64,000 bases of DNA from assembly GCF_042675645.1 (NCBI RefSeq), contig NZ_JBHTJH010000017.1:434001-498000 (forward strand). The letters run 5' to 3'. This document shows positions 43,292 through 50,975 of this stretch, one piece after another. The DNA is from Sungkyunkwania multivorans (GTDB lineage: Bacteria > Bacteroidota > Bacteroidia > Flavobacteriales > Flavobacteriaceae). The translations under genes and the position numbers were made by a program. Below the pieces are notes generated by a model that worked only from the letters and a program-made list of their open reading frames with translations, had not been told where the DNA came from and did not search any database. The stretch's first letter is position 1. The number at the start of each line of letters is the position of its first letter.

Positions 43292-44047
43292 CTATTGGTA
43301 TTTTTTCAACTCCATCTTCGCACCATCAAACACGCCATAGGTATAATAGCCGATCCAGTCACCCAGATTGATATATTTGGAATCACCCCCCAAATCTATT
43401 GTCATCGGTAAATGACGATGGCCAAACACAAAATAGTCACGATGTTCTTCAGCAAGTTTCTTTTTGGAGTATTGTACCAGCCATTCGTTTTCCTCACCTA
43501 GAAATTTGATGTCTTCATCTCCCGAGATTAGCTTGTTCTTAACGCTGAGGTATTGTGCCAATTTTACACCCCAATCGGGATGTAACCACCTGAAGAACCA
43601 TTTCGCAACGGGGTTGGTAAACACCTTCTTCATACGTTTGTAACCTTTGTCTCCAGGGCCCAATCCGTCTCCATGACCGATAAAGAATTTGGTATCATTA
43701 AAGGTGAACTCCTTTGGCTCATGATATACAGGGATGTTCAGCTCTTCTTCAAAATAGCCATTCATCCAGAGGTCGTGGTTGCCTACAAAATAATAGATGG
43801 GAATGTCCGAATCCGTGATCTCGGCAAGTTTACCAAGCGTGCGCGTAAACCCTTTTGGTACCACCGTTTTATATTCGAACCAGAAATCGAATAGATCCCC
43901 CAATAAGAAAATGGCAGCTGCATCCTTTTTCACCTCATCCAACCACTGTACAAATTTCTGTTCTCTTGGAAAGCTTTGTTCTCTGTTGGGAGCGCCCAAG
44001 TGATTGTCACTGGCAAAGTATATTTTTTTTCCTGCTGGAATTTGCAT
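43292..44047 (-). CDS. lpxH: UDP-2,3-diacylglucosamine diphosphatase-like metallophosphoesterase
   Basis: A 251-residue calcineurin-like enzyme; in the lipid A pathway LpxH cleaves UDP-2,3-diacylglucosamine. Seen: YFASDNHLGAP (metal Asp/His), LLGDLFDFWFEY, VGNHDLWMNG, FIGHGDGLGPGD and FGHRHLPMTID, the five metal motifs. Length fits. The symbol is by family resemblance; other LpxH-like enzymes exist. The ATG at 44045-44047 follows a TATATTTA box by only 4 nt. A longer open frame upstream would run through the repeat at 44067 and is rejected. Confidence 0.87.
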   Translation of the reverse strand: MQIPAGKKIYFASDNHLGAPNREQSFPREQKFVQWLDEVKKDAAAIFLLGDLFDFWFEYKTVVPKGFTRTLGKLAEITDSDIPIYYFVGNHDLWMNGYFEEELNIPVYHEPKEFTFNDTKFFIGHGDGLGPGDKGYKRMKKVFTNPVAKWFFRWLHPDWGVKLAQYLSVKNKLISGDEDIKFLGEENEWLVQYSKKKLAEEHRDYFVFGHRHLPMTIDLGGDSKYINLGDWIGYYTYGVFDGAKMELKKYQ

Positions 44048-44066
44048 GCTGTAAATATAAGTAAAA

Positions 44067-44104
44067 GTCCCCTTCTTATTGGGAAGGGGATTTAGGGGTG
44101 GGGC
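44067..44104 (-). repeat. REP-like G/C-run hairpin after queD
   Basis: On the minus strand it begins 2 nt after the queD stop: a CCCCACCCCTAAAT head, then CCCCTT pairing with AAGGGG, then ACTTTTA. It is closely related to the element at 44583-44616, which sits in the same position after the next gene. Probably acts as a terminator; the family is dispersed. Confidence 0.7.
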
Positions 44105-44106
44105 TG

Positions 44107-44556
44107 TCAATTATCACTAGCGTACCATTCCGCATAGCTGGTTGCGGTCTCTTGTAGCTTCAAAGAATGTAGCTTTATGTTTTCTGGGAGTCGTGCTTTG
44201 ATCTTTGCAGCAAAGTCGATGACCATATTTTCGCTGGTAGGCTGGTAGTCTGCCAAGATCACCTGATGTCCGCGGTCTGCCAATTCCTTGGCCAGTTCAA
44301 CATGTGGCGTATGCTTATTAAAGACGGTCGCATGATCGAATTTGTTCACTATTTCTTCCTTCACGATCTTCTTAAGGTCGCCAAAATCGATGACCATTCC
44401 ATATTTAACATTGTTCGTATCGGTAATGGGTGTACCGATCACCGTGACGGATAATTTGTAGCTATGCCCGTGCACATTCTTGCATTTACCATCATAGCCA
44501 TACAGGGCATGGCCGGTTTCAAAAGAAAATTGTTTGGTGATACGAATGGTGCTCAT
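44107..44556 (-). CDS. queD: 6-carboxytetrahydropterin synthase
   Basis: A 149-residue enzyme of the queuosine pathway that converts 7,8-dihydroneopterin triphosphate to 6-carboxytetrahydropterin. Seen: FSFETGHALYGYDGKCKNVHGHSYKLSVTV, with the three zinc His and the catalytic Cys in GKCKNVHGH; DHATVFN; and PTSENMVIDFA. Length is normal. Other queuosine genes are not in the window. REP-like hairpins lie on both sides, one directly after its own stop and one upstream of its start. Confidence 0.94.
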   Translation of the reverse strand: MSTIRITKQFSFETGHALYGYDGKCKNVHGHSYKLSVTVIGTPITDTNNVKYGMVIDFGDLKKIVKEEIVNKFDHATVFNKHTPHVELAKELADRGHQVILADYQPTSENMVIDFAAKIKARLPENIKLHSLKLQETATSYAEWYASDN

Positions 44557-44582
44557 AGCGTTGTTTTTTGCAAATATATAAA

Positions 44583-44616
44583 GTCCCTCCCTATTGGGGA
44601 AGGGATTTAGGGGTGA
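44583..44616 (-). repeat. REP-like G/C-run hairpin after the enoyl-CoA hydratase gene
   Basis: Second copy of the element at 44067. On the minus strand it begins 2-3 nt after the enoyl-CoA hydratase stop: CACCCCTAAATCCC head, imperfect stem CCCTTCCCC / GGGAGGG, then ACTTTATA. A TATATTTG box on the minus strand at 44571-44578, just downstream, probably drives queD. Confidence 0.7.
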
Positions 44617-44618
44617 GC

Positions 44619-45386
44619 TTATTTCTTAAACTTCTCCAGTGCCTTTTTAGTAAAATCTGAAAGTACCAGCTTGCCTGAAGTCTCTGCACGCTCGATAAGC
44701 AGTTTATCCCAGTGGTCGGTGCCTTCCCAAAGGACTCTTTTCATCTCTGCCAGCGCATCAGGATTGTACGAAGCCAATTTTTCTGAAAGCATTTCCACCT
44801 CTCTGTCCAAATCCTTTTGGCTTTCAAGGACTTTGGCATAAAGCCCTTTTTCCTTGGCCCAATAGGCATTTTTCCACTCGCTTGCAGCTAGCGTAAGTTC
44901 TGCCAAGGCGGCCTTGCCTATTTTTCGTTCTACGGCTGGGGCGATCACAAAGGGTCCAATACCAATCGTGAATTCCGAAAGTTTAATGGCTGCAGCGTCG
45001 GTAGCCAAGACATAGTCGCAAGCCGAGGCCAGGCCTACGCCACCTCCTACTGCCTTTCCTTGAATTCGCCCAATAATTAGCTTGCTGCAACGGCGCATGG
45101 CATTGATCACGTTGGCAAAGCCACTAAAGAAGGCCTTTCCCTCTTCCAAATTGGTGATGGCCACCAATTCATCAAAAGAGGCGCCAGCACAAAAAGCACG
45201 GTCACCTTCGCTTTTAAGCACGATGACATTAACATCGTTATTTTGCGATAACGAATCTAATTCCTTGGTCAATCGAGCCAATAGTTCGGATGGGAAGGAA
45301 TTGCTTGCGGGATGACCAAATTCTACGGTCGCAATCTTATTTTGAATAGAAGTGTATAAACTTCCATTGGGTCTGTCGGTAGGCAT
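44619..45386 (-). CDS. Enoyl-CoA hydratase/isomerase family protein
   Basis: A 255-residue crotonase-fold protein. Seen: FCAGASFDEL (oxyanion loop) near residue 70, and IIGRIQGKAVGGGVGLASACDYVLA near 105-130. The second catalytic Glu pair of true enoyl-CoA hydratases is not obvious; the position corresponding to the second acid reads FTIGIGPF. Many Bacteroidota members are unassigned or act in beta-oxidation, phenylacetate or menaquinone routes; none can be chosen here. A TAAGTTTG box precedes it. Confidence 0.88.
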   Translation of the reverse strand: MPTDRPNGSLYTSIQNKIATVEFGHPASNSFPSELLARLTKELDSLSQNNDVNVIVLKSEGDRAFCAGASFDELVAITNLEEGKAFFSGFANVINAMRRCSKLIIGRIQGKAVGGGVGLASACDYVLATDAAAIKLSEFTIGIGPFVIAPAVERKIGKAALAELTLAASEWKNAYWAKEKGLYAKVLESQKDLDREVEMLSEKLASYNPDALAEMKRVLWEGTDHWDKLLIERAETSGKLVLSDFTKKALEKFKK

Positions 45387-45431
45387 ACGAGAATGATTTG
45401 TGCAAACTTACGGTTTTTTACTTGCCATGCC

Positions 45432-45953
45432 TTAGCGCAACGGAAAGCCTTTCGCTGCCCACCAGGGATGAATCTCGATCACCAATCGACCCGCCTTTAC
45501 TGAAGGGTCCATATTGGCCAAACTATCGGCCATTTGCAGCGTAGGAACATTGTAAATGGTAATCCCACGGATATCGCCGTCATCTCCAAAGGGTCCTGAA
45601 ATATCGGCATATCCTTTTTTATACATCTCGCCCAAATGGGCTAGATGCTGTTCCTGTAATTTGGCAGCTTCCTCTTCGCTTTGCGAACGATTAGGACCTC
45701 TTTTTAGGAAGGCGATAAAATATTGTTGCATGACGACTTTTTCACCACTTTCTTCATCGATATAGTCAAAGGTTTGAAAGCCTCTTTCTTTCAGTTCGGC
45801 GACCAGTTCGTCCGTGGCAGCATTCTTTTCATTCAAAAGTACCTCGGCGGACTTTTCTTCAGGTTTTTGCACTGTATCGTCATGTTCCTCTTTCGCTTCC
45901 TTTCCGCAGGAAGAAAGAAATAGTACAGTTAATAGAAGGATCAGATGCTTCAT
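45432..45953 (-). CDS. YciI-like domain lipoprotein
   Basis: A 173-residue protein with signal MKHLILLLTVLFLSSC (Cys16) and an acidic spacer (EAKEEHDDTVQKPEEK). The C-terminal ~100 residues hold a YciI-like ferredoxin fold: YFIAFLKRGPNR, EEEAAKLQEQHLAHLGEMYKKG, and SGPFGDDGDIRGITIYN, then ADSLANMDPSVKAGRLVIEIHPWW. YciI proteins are mostly uncharacterised; a lipid-anchored one is unusual. Its start overlaps the CYTH gene stop by 4 bp, so the two are coupled. Confidence 0.82.
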   Translation of the reverse strand: MKHLILLLTVLFLSSCGKEAKEEHDDTVQKPEEKSAEVLLNEKNAATDELVAELKERGFQTFDYIDEESGEKVVMQQYFIAFLKRGPNRSQSEEEAAKLQEQHLAHLGEMYKKGYADISGPFGDDGDIRGITIYNVPTLQMADSLANMDPSVKAGRLVIEIHPWWAAKGFPLR

Positions 45954-46423
45954 TTTTTCCAGGTTTTATAAGGCTGTTTGCTCAAATTTGAGTTATAATA
46001 GTTGATATCTCCAGTCACTTCGTCTCCCAACCACGAAGGTTTCAAGAATTCCTCGTCTTCATCTTCGAGTTCTATCTCGGCAATGACTAGGCCTTCGTTT
46101 TCCCCCAAAAATTCATCCACTTCAAAAAGATGCTTTCCCAAAGGAATCTCATAACGGATCTTTTCTATGACCGTTGGTTCACATAAGGGTATCAGTTGTT
46201 CTGCTTCTCTAAGGGTGATTTCCTTTTCCCATTCAAAACGTTGGGTGCCCGCCTCGTTTGAAATTCCCTTTACGGTCAAAAAACCCTGATATCCTTTGAT
46301 ACGCACACGCACGGTACGTTCGGGATGGGTATTGAGAAATCCCTGCACGATCCGAGTTTGTTTTAAGGCTTCTTCCTTGTATGTGTCAGAAGTCACAAGA
46401 AATTTTCGTTCAATTTCGATCAT
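45950..46423 (-). CDS. CYTH-domain protein (triphosphate tunnel metalloenzyme)
   Basis: A 157-residue protein starting IEIERKFLVTSDTYKEE, the EIERKFLV signature of CYTH/TTM proteins. Alternating Arg/Lys/Glu along the beta strands (RTVRVRIKGYQGFLTVKG, RFEWEKEI, VIEKIRYEIPLGKH) form the tunnel that binds triphosphate. Family members are inorganic triphosphatases or adenylate cyclases; triphosphatase is more likely for this short form. Overlaps the YciI-like gene by 4 bp. Confidence 0.92.
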   Translation of the reverse strand: MIEIERKFLVTSDTYKEEALKQTRIVQGFLNTHPERTVRVRIKGYQGFLTVKGISNEAGTQRFEWEKEITLREAEQLIPLCEPTVIEKIRYEIPLGKHLFEVDEFLGENEGLVIAEIELEDEDEEFLKPSWLGDEVTGDINYYNSNLSKQPYKTWKK

Positions 46424-46453
46424 ATGTTACCCTGCTTTGGGAGAAATTCATCC

Positions 46454-46831
46454 TTATTTTATCCGCCATGGAGGTCTTTTGCGATGTTTGCCAGCCCAAT
46501 AGATGACCAAACGATTGCCATCTGGGTCTTTCAATCGCGCTTCGCGCCACAACCAGCTTCGGTCCTCTGGCAATTCATCAAAGTTAATACCTTTTAGGAT
46601 CAATTCTGATACATAATCATCCAGATCCTCCTCTTCAAAATATACCATGACACCTTCACCTTCTGCGATGCTTTCAACCTGATGGACCGAAAAGGTGGCA
46701 TCGCCATTCGGACATTCGAATCTGGCATAGTGTGGTAGGGCCTTCACGATCAGCTTTAACCCAAGGGTCTGGTAAAAGTGGATGGCCCTTTCAACATCTG
46801 TAGAGGGAACGGTCACCTGATTAAGATCCAT
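46454..46831 (-). CDS. VOC-family protein (glyoxalase/bleomycin-resistance-like)
   Basis: A 125-residue protein with the paired beta-alpha-beta-beta-beta fold: DLNQVTVPSTDVERAIHFYQTLGLKL start, and SWLWREARLKDPDGNRLVIYW end, where Glu and Arg of VOC metal/substrate sites are seen. No specific reaction can be assigned. Its start overlaps the upstream NAD(P)-binding gene's end by 11 bp. Confidence 0.88.
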   Translation of the reverse strand: MDLNQVTVPSTDVERAIHFYQTLGLKLIVKALPHYARFECPNGDATFSVHQVESIAEGEGVMVYFEEEDLDDYVSELILKGINFDELPEDRSWLWREARLKDPDGNRLVIYWAGKHRKRPPWRIK

Positions 46832-47489
46832 TTTTCGCTATGTGTTGAATGACATCTGAAGATAAGATCTGCGAATCGTATTTATTATTCGCTAACCAGA
46901 TCATGGCAGTTGCAATACGTTCTGGATGAATGCTTCTATACTTTTTTAACGGGCCGATCAACAAGAAATTCAGTACGCTCATCAGCACTTTACCAACGTA
47001 TTCGCCTATCCGTCGTTCTTCACGTTTACCACCAATTAGCGAAGGTCGTAGGATATAGGTATTCGGGATTTGTTGTGAGAGTACGGCCGTCTCCATCAAA
47101 CCCTTGACCTTGTTGCAGAAGATATTACTGTTGGGGTCAGCTCCCATCGCCGAGATAACGATAAAGGTTCGAATATTGTTTTCCTTACAAAGTTTTGCTG
47201 CCGAAGCGGGGATGCCATAGTCGATCTTTTTATAGATCTCCTTGTCGGGTGTTTTGGCAGCAGTGGTTCCGATGCAACAAAAAACCTCATCGGCCTTGAA
47301 GGACTCCTTATGGTCTTTCAGCTCGAAGAGATCGATGAGATGCTCCGTTATCTTTTCGTTTTCAATGTTCACTGAATTTCGGCCAAATAGGAGGATCTTG
47401 GCATAGCGATCATCTTGAAGCAATTTGTTGAGCAAAATACTTCCCGTGAGGCCGGTAGCCCCTAGAATGATGGCGGTCTTTTGATTCAT
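46821..47489 (-). CDS. NAD(P)-binding atypical short-chain dehydrogenase
   Basis: A 222-residue Rossmann protein: AIILGATGLTGSILLNKLL at the N-terminus, VFCCIGTTAAKTPDKE, FIVISAMGADPNSN and YILRPSLIGGKREERR. The typical Tyr-x-x-x-Lys catalytic pair is not evident, as in HTATIP2/NmrA-like relatives. Redox role is unknown. The ATG at 47487-47489 is chosen for its family start; an upstream start adds 7 residues. Divergent from dinB. Confidence 0.85.
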   Translation of the reverse strand: MNQKTAIILGATGLTGSILLNKLLQDDRYAKILLFGRNSVNIENEKITEHLIDLFELKDHKESFKADEVFCCIGTTAAKTPDKEIYKKIDYGIPASAAKLCKENNIRTFIVISAMGADPNSNIFCNKVKGLMETAVLSQQIPNTYILRPSLIGGKREERRIGEYVGKVLMSVLNFLLIGPLKKYRSIHPERIATAMIWLANNKYDSQILSSDVIQHIAKNGS

Positions 47490-47511
47490 TGGTTTTGGCA
47501 AATTCTTCAAT

Positions 47512-47530
47512 TAAAGATATGCTAAATTTG
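47512..47530. promoter_or_regulatory. Divergent promoter boxes for the dehydrogenase gene and dinB
   Basis: TAAATTTG on the plus strand (47523-47530) ends 4 nt before the dinB ATG. TATCTTTA on the minus strand (47512-47519) lies 22 nt before the dehydrogenase start. The two are 3 nt apart. Assigned by consensus. Confidence 0.45.
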
Positions 47531-47534
47531 TGAT

Positions 47535-48635
47535 ATGCTAGAAGGAGTACCTTTACGAAAGATCATCCACGTGGATATGGACGCGTTCTATGCCTCTGTA
47601 GAGCAAATGGATGATCCTGAGCTAAAGGGAAAGCCGATCGCTGTTGGTGGTGGTGAAAAAAGAGGGGTGGTATCTGCGGCGAGCTATGAGGCCCGAAAGT
47701 TTGGAGTACGTAGTGCCATGCCAGGCTTTAAGGCCAAGAGAAACTGCCCGGACCTGATCTTCGTTCGCCCGAGATTTGACCGCTACAAAGAAATTTCACA
47801 GCAGATCCGAAAGATCTTTTATGATTATACAGACTTGGTGGAACCTTTGTCTCTAGACGAAGCCTATTTGGACGTGACCGAAAACAAGAAAGGAAATCCT
47901 TCAGCTAGTTTGATCGCAACTGAGATTCGGCAACGGATCCTTGATGAAGTCGGTTTGACTGCTTCGGCAGGAATTTCCATCAATAAGTTCATCGCCAAAG
48001 TGGCCAGCGATTATAACAAGCCCAACGGACAAAAAACGGTTCCACCAGAAGAGGTGCTCGATTTTTTGGAGCAATTAGAGATCCGAAAATTCTATGGGGT
48101 GGGCAAGGTCACGGCAGACAAGATGTACCGCCTTGGCATTTTTACTGGAAAAGATCTGAAATCGAAATCCAAGGAATTCTTACAGGAAAATTTTGGTAAA
48201 TCGGGACCATTCTATTTCAATGTCGTACGTGGGATTCATTTGAGTGAGGTAAAGCCACACCGCATCGCTAAATCGGTAGGTGCAGAGCGTACCTTTAGGG
48301 AGAATTTGACCAGTGAACTCTTTATGCTCGAAAAACTGGAGCATATTGCCGAAGAACTCCATAAGCGTTTGACGCGATATAGCATTTCTGGGAAGACGGT
48401 AACCCTAAAGATCAAATACAGCGATTTCACCACCCAGACCCGCAGCAAGACCTTGGATTATTACATTTCGGACAAGAGTTTGCTGTTGGAAATGGCCAAA
48501 GAATTGCTCTATCAAGAAAAGCCAAAGGACTCGGTGCGTTTGTTGGGAATCTCCTTGGCGAATTTGAATACGGAAGAAGAAAAGGAGAAACCAGAACAAA
48601 AGACGGTTTCTGTACAGTTGAAGTTTGATTTTTAG
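47535..48635 (+). CDS. dinB: DNA polymerase IV
   Basis: A 366-residue Y-family translesion polymerase. Catalytic motifs: IIHVDMDAFYASVEQMDDPE and PLSLDEAYLDVT with the metal Asp/Glu residues; AGISINKFIAKVASDYNKPNG; HhH-type FYGVGKVTADKMYRLGI; C-terminal little-finger domain and a clamp-binding-like end VSVQLKFDF. Length is typical. The ATG at 47535 is 4 nt after a TAAATTTG box, so either the mRNA is nearly leaderless or translation starts lower. Confidence 0.96.
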   Translation: MLEGVPLRKIIHVDMDAFYASVEQMDDPELKGKPIAVGGGEKRGVVSAASYEARKFGVRSAMPGFKAKRNCPDLIFVRPRFDRYKEISQQIRKIFYDYTDLVEPLSLDEAYLDVTENKKGNPSASLIATEIRQRILDEVGLTASAGISINKFIAKVASDYNKPNGQKTVPPEEVLDFLEQLEIRKFYGVGKVTADKMYRLGIFTGKDLKSKSKEFLQENFGKSGPFYFNVVRGIHLSEVKPHRIAKSVGAERTFRENLTSELFMLEKLEHIAEELHKRLTRYSISGKTVTLKIKYSDFTTQTRSKTLDYYISDKSLLLEMAKELLYQEKPKDSVRLLGISLANLNTEEEKEKPEQKTVSVQLKFDF

Positions 48636-48650
48636 TATATTTTCTTTGTC

Positions 48651-48750
48651 ATTCCTGCGTCCGCGTGCCGCTGAAGCTTTAGCGGAGGAGCAAAGCAGGA
48701 ACCGATAAAGTTGGAAAGCGCTTATTTAAACCCAAAAACCCGTGAGGTCT
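48651..48750. repeat. Intergenic repeat cluster after dinB
   Basis: TTCCTGC (48652-48658) faces GCAGGAA (48695-48701), and inside it CCGCTGAAGCTTTAGCGG (48668-48685) is nearly self-complementary. A 16-nt segment at 48735-48750 matches the right arm of the AGACC/GGTCT hairpin (compare 38129-38144) with one mismatch; its left arm is missing. These mark the boundary between dinB and the accessory locus. Confidence 0.6.
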
Positions 48751-48755
48751 TTAAA

Positions 48756-49373
48756 TCAAAAATTTATTCTTTTTCCTATCACTTCGTAGGGTGCTCGCGG
48801 AAAACCATACAAGATGATTTTGTCATTATCGACCTCTTTTATTGGAACCAGTAAATCTCTTCGACCATTGTTATAGAATGAACAGAATAGCGTACTTTGA
48901 AAATCTTCTAAAATGATTTTACGCCCTTCCTTCTTATGCTTTTTCAAGATTCTGAGAACGGCAGGGTTATCCAATTCCTTGTTAAAGAGTATTTGAATCT
49001 TTTCCTTGTTCCATACCACCTCGAATTCGAGTTCTTGAATCTCTTTTGAGGATAATGTTGTTTTGGTAGGTTCAATTCTTTGATGGTCGAATTCAAATAT
49101 GCTTTCCTCAGTGATCGTTTCGTTGTCATTTTTAACAATCGTGGACGTTCCTTTGCGATAAAAACGAATTCTATGATCACTGATAAAGTTGTATCGGGTC
49201 TTGGCAAGTTCCTCTTTAAACCTAGGAGGCTCAATCTTTTTTAAGATACTATTTTCCGAATTCTCGTGTAACTCAAAATGTAGTACCTGCCCTTCCTTGA
49301 ATTCAATCAGCTCGGGGCAGCTATAAGTATGTTCATCCTTGATCATTAACCAAGTCCCATCATATGTGCTCAT
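48756..49373 (-). CDS. Unknown protein, cytoplasmic paralogue of the 50297 gene
   Basis: A 205-residue protein without signal peptide: an in-frame TAG lies four codons before the ATG. It shares scattered matches with the 220-residue protein at 50297-50959: GTWLMIKD against GKWLLMTH near the start, YNFISDHRIRFYRKG against FNFVNNHQIEFFIKG in the middle, and LLVPIKEVDNDKIILYG against YVFPIKEMNENWLLIYY near the end. Not recognised otherwise. Together with its position at the end of a cassette-like locus, this suggests an immunity or accessory protein; that is inference. Confidence 0.65.
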   Translation of the reverse strand: MSTYDGTWLMIKDEHTYSCPELIEFKEGQVLHFELHENSENSILKKIEPPRFKEELAKTRYNFISDHRIRFYRKGTSTIVKNDNETITEESIFEFDHQRIEPTKTTLSSKEIQELEFEVVWNKEKIQILFNKELDNPAVLRILKKHKKEGRKIILEDFQSTLFCSFYNNGRRDLLVPIKEVDNDKIILYGFPRAPYEVIGKRINF

Positions 49374-49417
49374 ATTAAAGAACTAATCTTTTTGTTCCAA
49401 TTCATCCAACGACTTTT

Positions 49418-49615
49418 CTAAGAGGCATAAGAATCTAGAATTGCATACTCTAGCTGTGCATGAACCCAACGGTAGAATTCTTTTCGCATAAACATGAGCC
49501 TAAGCTCGCAACTCCCTAGTCGATAATGCTCTGATGGAGTTTCAAGTGCTTTTATTCTTTCAATGATTTTTTCTGCTCTTAGTAGCAACTGTTCTATTTC
49601 TTCTTGAGGGATCAT
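49418..49615 (-). CDS. Small unknown protein, helical
   Basis: A 65-residue protein, MIPQEEIEQLLLRAEKIIERIKAL..., probably a helical hairpin, no signal peptide. A frameshifted remnant of its first ~22 codons lies at 50223-50289, showing that this small gene has been duplicated within the locus. It sits between the 180-residue gene and the 205-residue gene with short gaps. Function unknown; may be an immunity-type protein. Confidence 0.5.
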   Translation of the reverse strand: MIPQEEIEQLLLRAEKIIERIKALETPSEHYRLGSCELRLMFMRKEFYRWVHAQLEYAILDSYAS

Positions 49616-49651
49616 TTATCTTATTTGAAGAACCATTTAGAATTCATTGTT

Positions 49652-50194
49652 TTATTTGAGGTTTTTATAAACCAAAAACTTCACGACCAGTTTATTTTCT
49701 TGAGAATAATTTTCTATAAAAAGGTCATATCGTTTGACCTTGTCTAAGTGCCAATTTAAGGTGTTGTATTCTGATAAATTCAATTCTTTAATACTACTTT
49801 GCTGAAGATCAATTTTTTTAGGGAGGATACCATGATTCATGGTCCATGTTGGCTCTCCGTATATATTTTTGACCCTTTCAAAAAAATCGAGATTGGCGGT
49901 GGTAATTTCAAATTGAAACGAAGTTATCGTATCATTTTCAACTGCAATAATGAGGTTGTTAGCATTTTCCCCTAAAAACGAAGCTTTGGACTCTTTGAGT
50001 TGGTAGTAATCCGAAATGAGTGACTTCCTGATAATGCCAAATTTCAACACCTCATTATCTTGTAATTTGTTAAATCGGGACAAGTCCTTTCCAGCAACTC
50101 TTTTTTCAAGTAAATCTGTTCCGAGCCTTATAGGCTCTTGATTAATTAAAAAGGTAATACAACACAGAAAATACATTAGATCTTGCAAATACAT
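49652..50194 (-). CDS. Unknown protein with N-terminal hydrophobic segment
   Basis: A 180-residue protein with an N-terminal hydrophobic stretch MYFLCCITFLINQ, likely a signal peptide, and a soluble rest (ITSFQFEITTANLDFFERVKNIYGEP...KYNTL-type beta pattern). No domain recognised. ATG at 50194 or the Met at codon 7 may be used. It belongs to the run of short minus-strand genes after the orphan cassette and may be an immunity protein by location only. Confidence 0.55.
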   Translation of the reverse strand: MYLQDLMYFLCCITFLINQEPIRLGTDLLEKRVAGKDLSRFNKLQDNEVLKFGIIRKSLISDYYQLKESKASFLGENANNLIIAVENDTITSFQFEITTANLDFFERVKNIYGEPTWTMNHGILPKKIDLQQSSIKELNLSEYNTLNWHLDKVKRYDLFIENYSQENKLVVKFLVYKNLK

Positions 50195-50222
50195 TGATTT
50201 AATTCAACAAGTTAATTTTATA

Positions 50223-50289
50223 ATCCAAACCTCCAATGATTTTTCTGCTCTTAGTAGCAAATGATCTATTTGATCTTTAGGAACAATTG
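50223..50289 (-). pseudogene. Frameshifted remnant of the 65-residue gene
   Basis: The DNA at 50233-50289 matches 49561-49617 over ~57 nt. The remnant has one T fewer in the T run, which shifts the frame, and no ATG (its first codons read ATT GTT). Translated before the shift it gives VPKDQIDHLLLRAEK, against IPQEEIEQLLLRAEK in the intact gene. It ends where the 180-residue gene begins. Confidence 0.65.
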
Positions 50290-50296
50290 TATTTAA

Positions 50297-50959
50297 TTAA
50301 TGCTTTGACACCACGCTATACATTTTATGCCAACCAAGCCCCGTTCCGTTATCATAATATATCAACAACCAGTTTTCATTCATTTCCTTGATTGGAAATA
50401 CATATTTTCTAAGATCATTATCATAATAAAGCACTACAAACCAAGTCTGATCGAACTTCTCCAACTTAAATTTTGAGCAAAAGTTAAGCCTGTCCAGTTG
50501 AACTGGACTTTTGGAGAGGTCTTTCTTAAATTCAAGAAGTTGTAGTTTTCCAAAAATATCTATTTCGTATGTCTGTTCTTCTATGAAAGCTGGATCAACA
50601 TCACCTTTAGTAGGTAAAAGTTTCAACCGCAGCTCTTTTATTATTTCAGGAGTATTGTTTCTTTTACCTTTTATGAAAAACTCAATTTGATGGTTATTTA
50701 CAAAGTTGAACTCCATATCGACGTTTGTACCTAAAATACGACTTCCCTCAGCTCTATAAGAGACTTCTCCTATTTTCTCGGTGAAATCATGCATAATCAA
50801 TAAGTTGTCCGTGAACTCAGTGATTGGCACGGCTGGAATCGACATTGTTGAGATGTGGGTCATTAAGAGCCACTTTCCTTTTAGTTCTTGCGCCATAGAA
50901 TTGTGTTGGATGACAAGAATAAGTATAAGCAATTTATATTTAATAGAATCAAGACTCAT
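50297..50959 (-). CDS. Unknown secreted protein, paralogue of the 48756 gene
   Basis: A 220-residue protein. The ATG at 50957-50959 gives MSLDSIKYKLLILILVIQHNSMAQ, a signal peptide; an upstream start adds 19 residues and overlaps the orphan cassette. The mature part starts ELKGKWLLMTH and aligns with the cytoplasmic 205-residue protein in three motifs (see there). It starts 16 bp after the orphan C-terminal cassette's stop, the usual place for an immunity gene; function is inferred, not known. Confidence 0.65.
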   Translation of the reverse strand: MSLDSIKYKLLILILVIQHNSMAQELKGKWLLMTHISTMSIPAVPITEFTDNLLIMHDFTEKIGEVSYRAEGSRILGTNVDMEFNFVNNHQIEFFIKGKRNNTPEIIKELRLKLLPTKGDVDPAFIEEQTYEIDIFGKLQLLEFKKDLSKSPVQLDRLNFCSKFKLEKFDQTWFVVLYYDNDLRKYVFPIKEMNENWLLIYYDNGTGLGWHKMYSVVSKH

Positions 50960-50975
50960 TAGAATAGTTACACCA

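Noticed and set aside
44048..44110. N-terminal extension of the LpxH-like protein
   Set aside because: The extra residues are encoded by the REP-like repeat and the queD end; the family start is at 44047.
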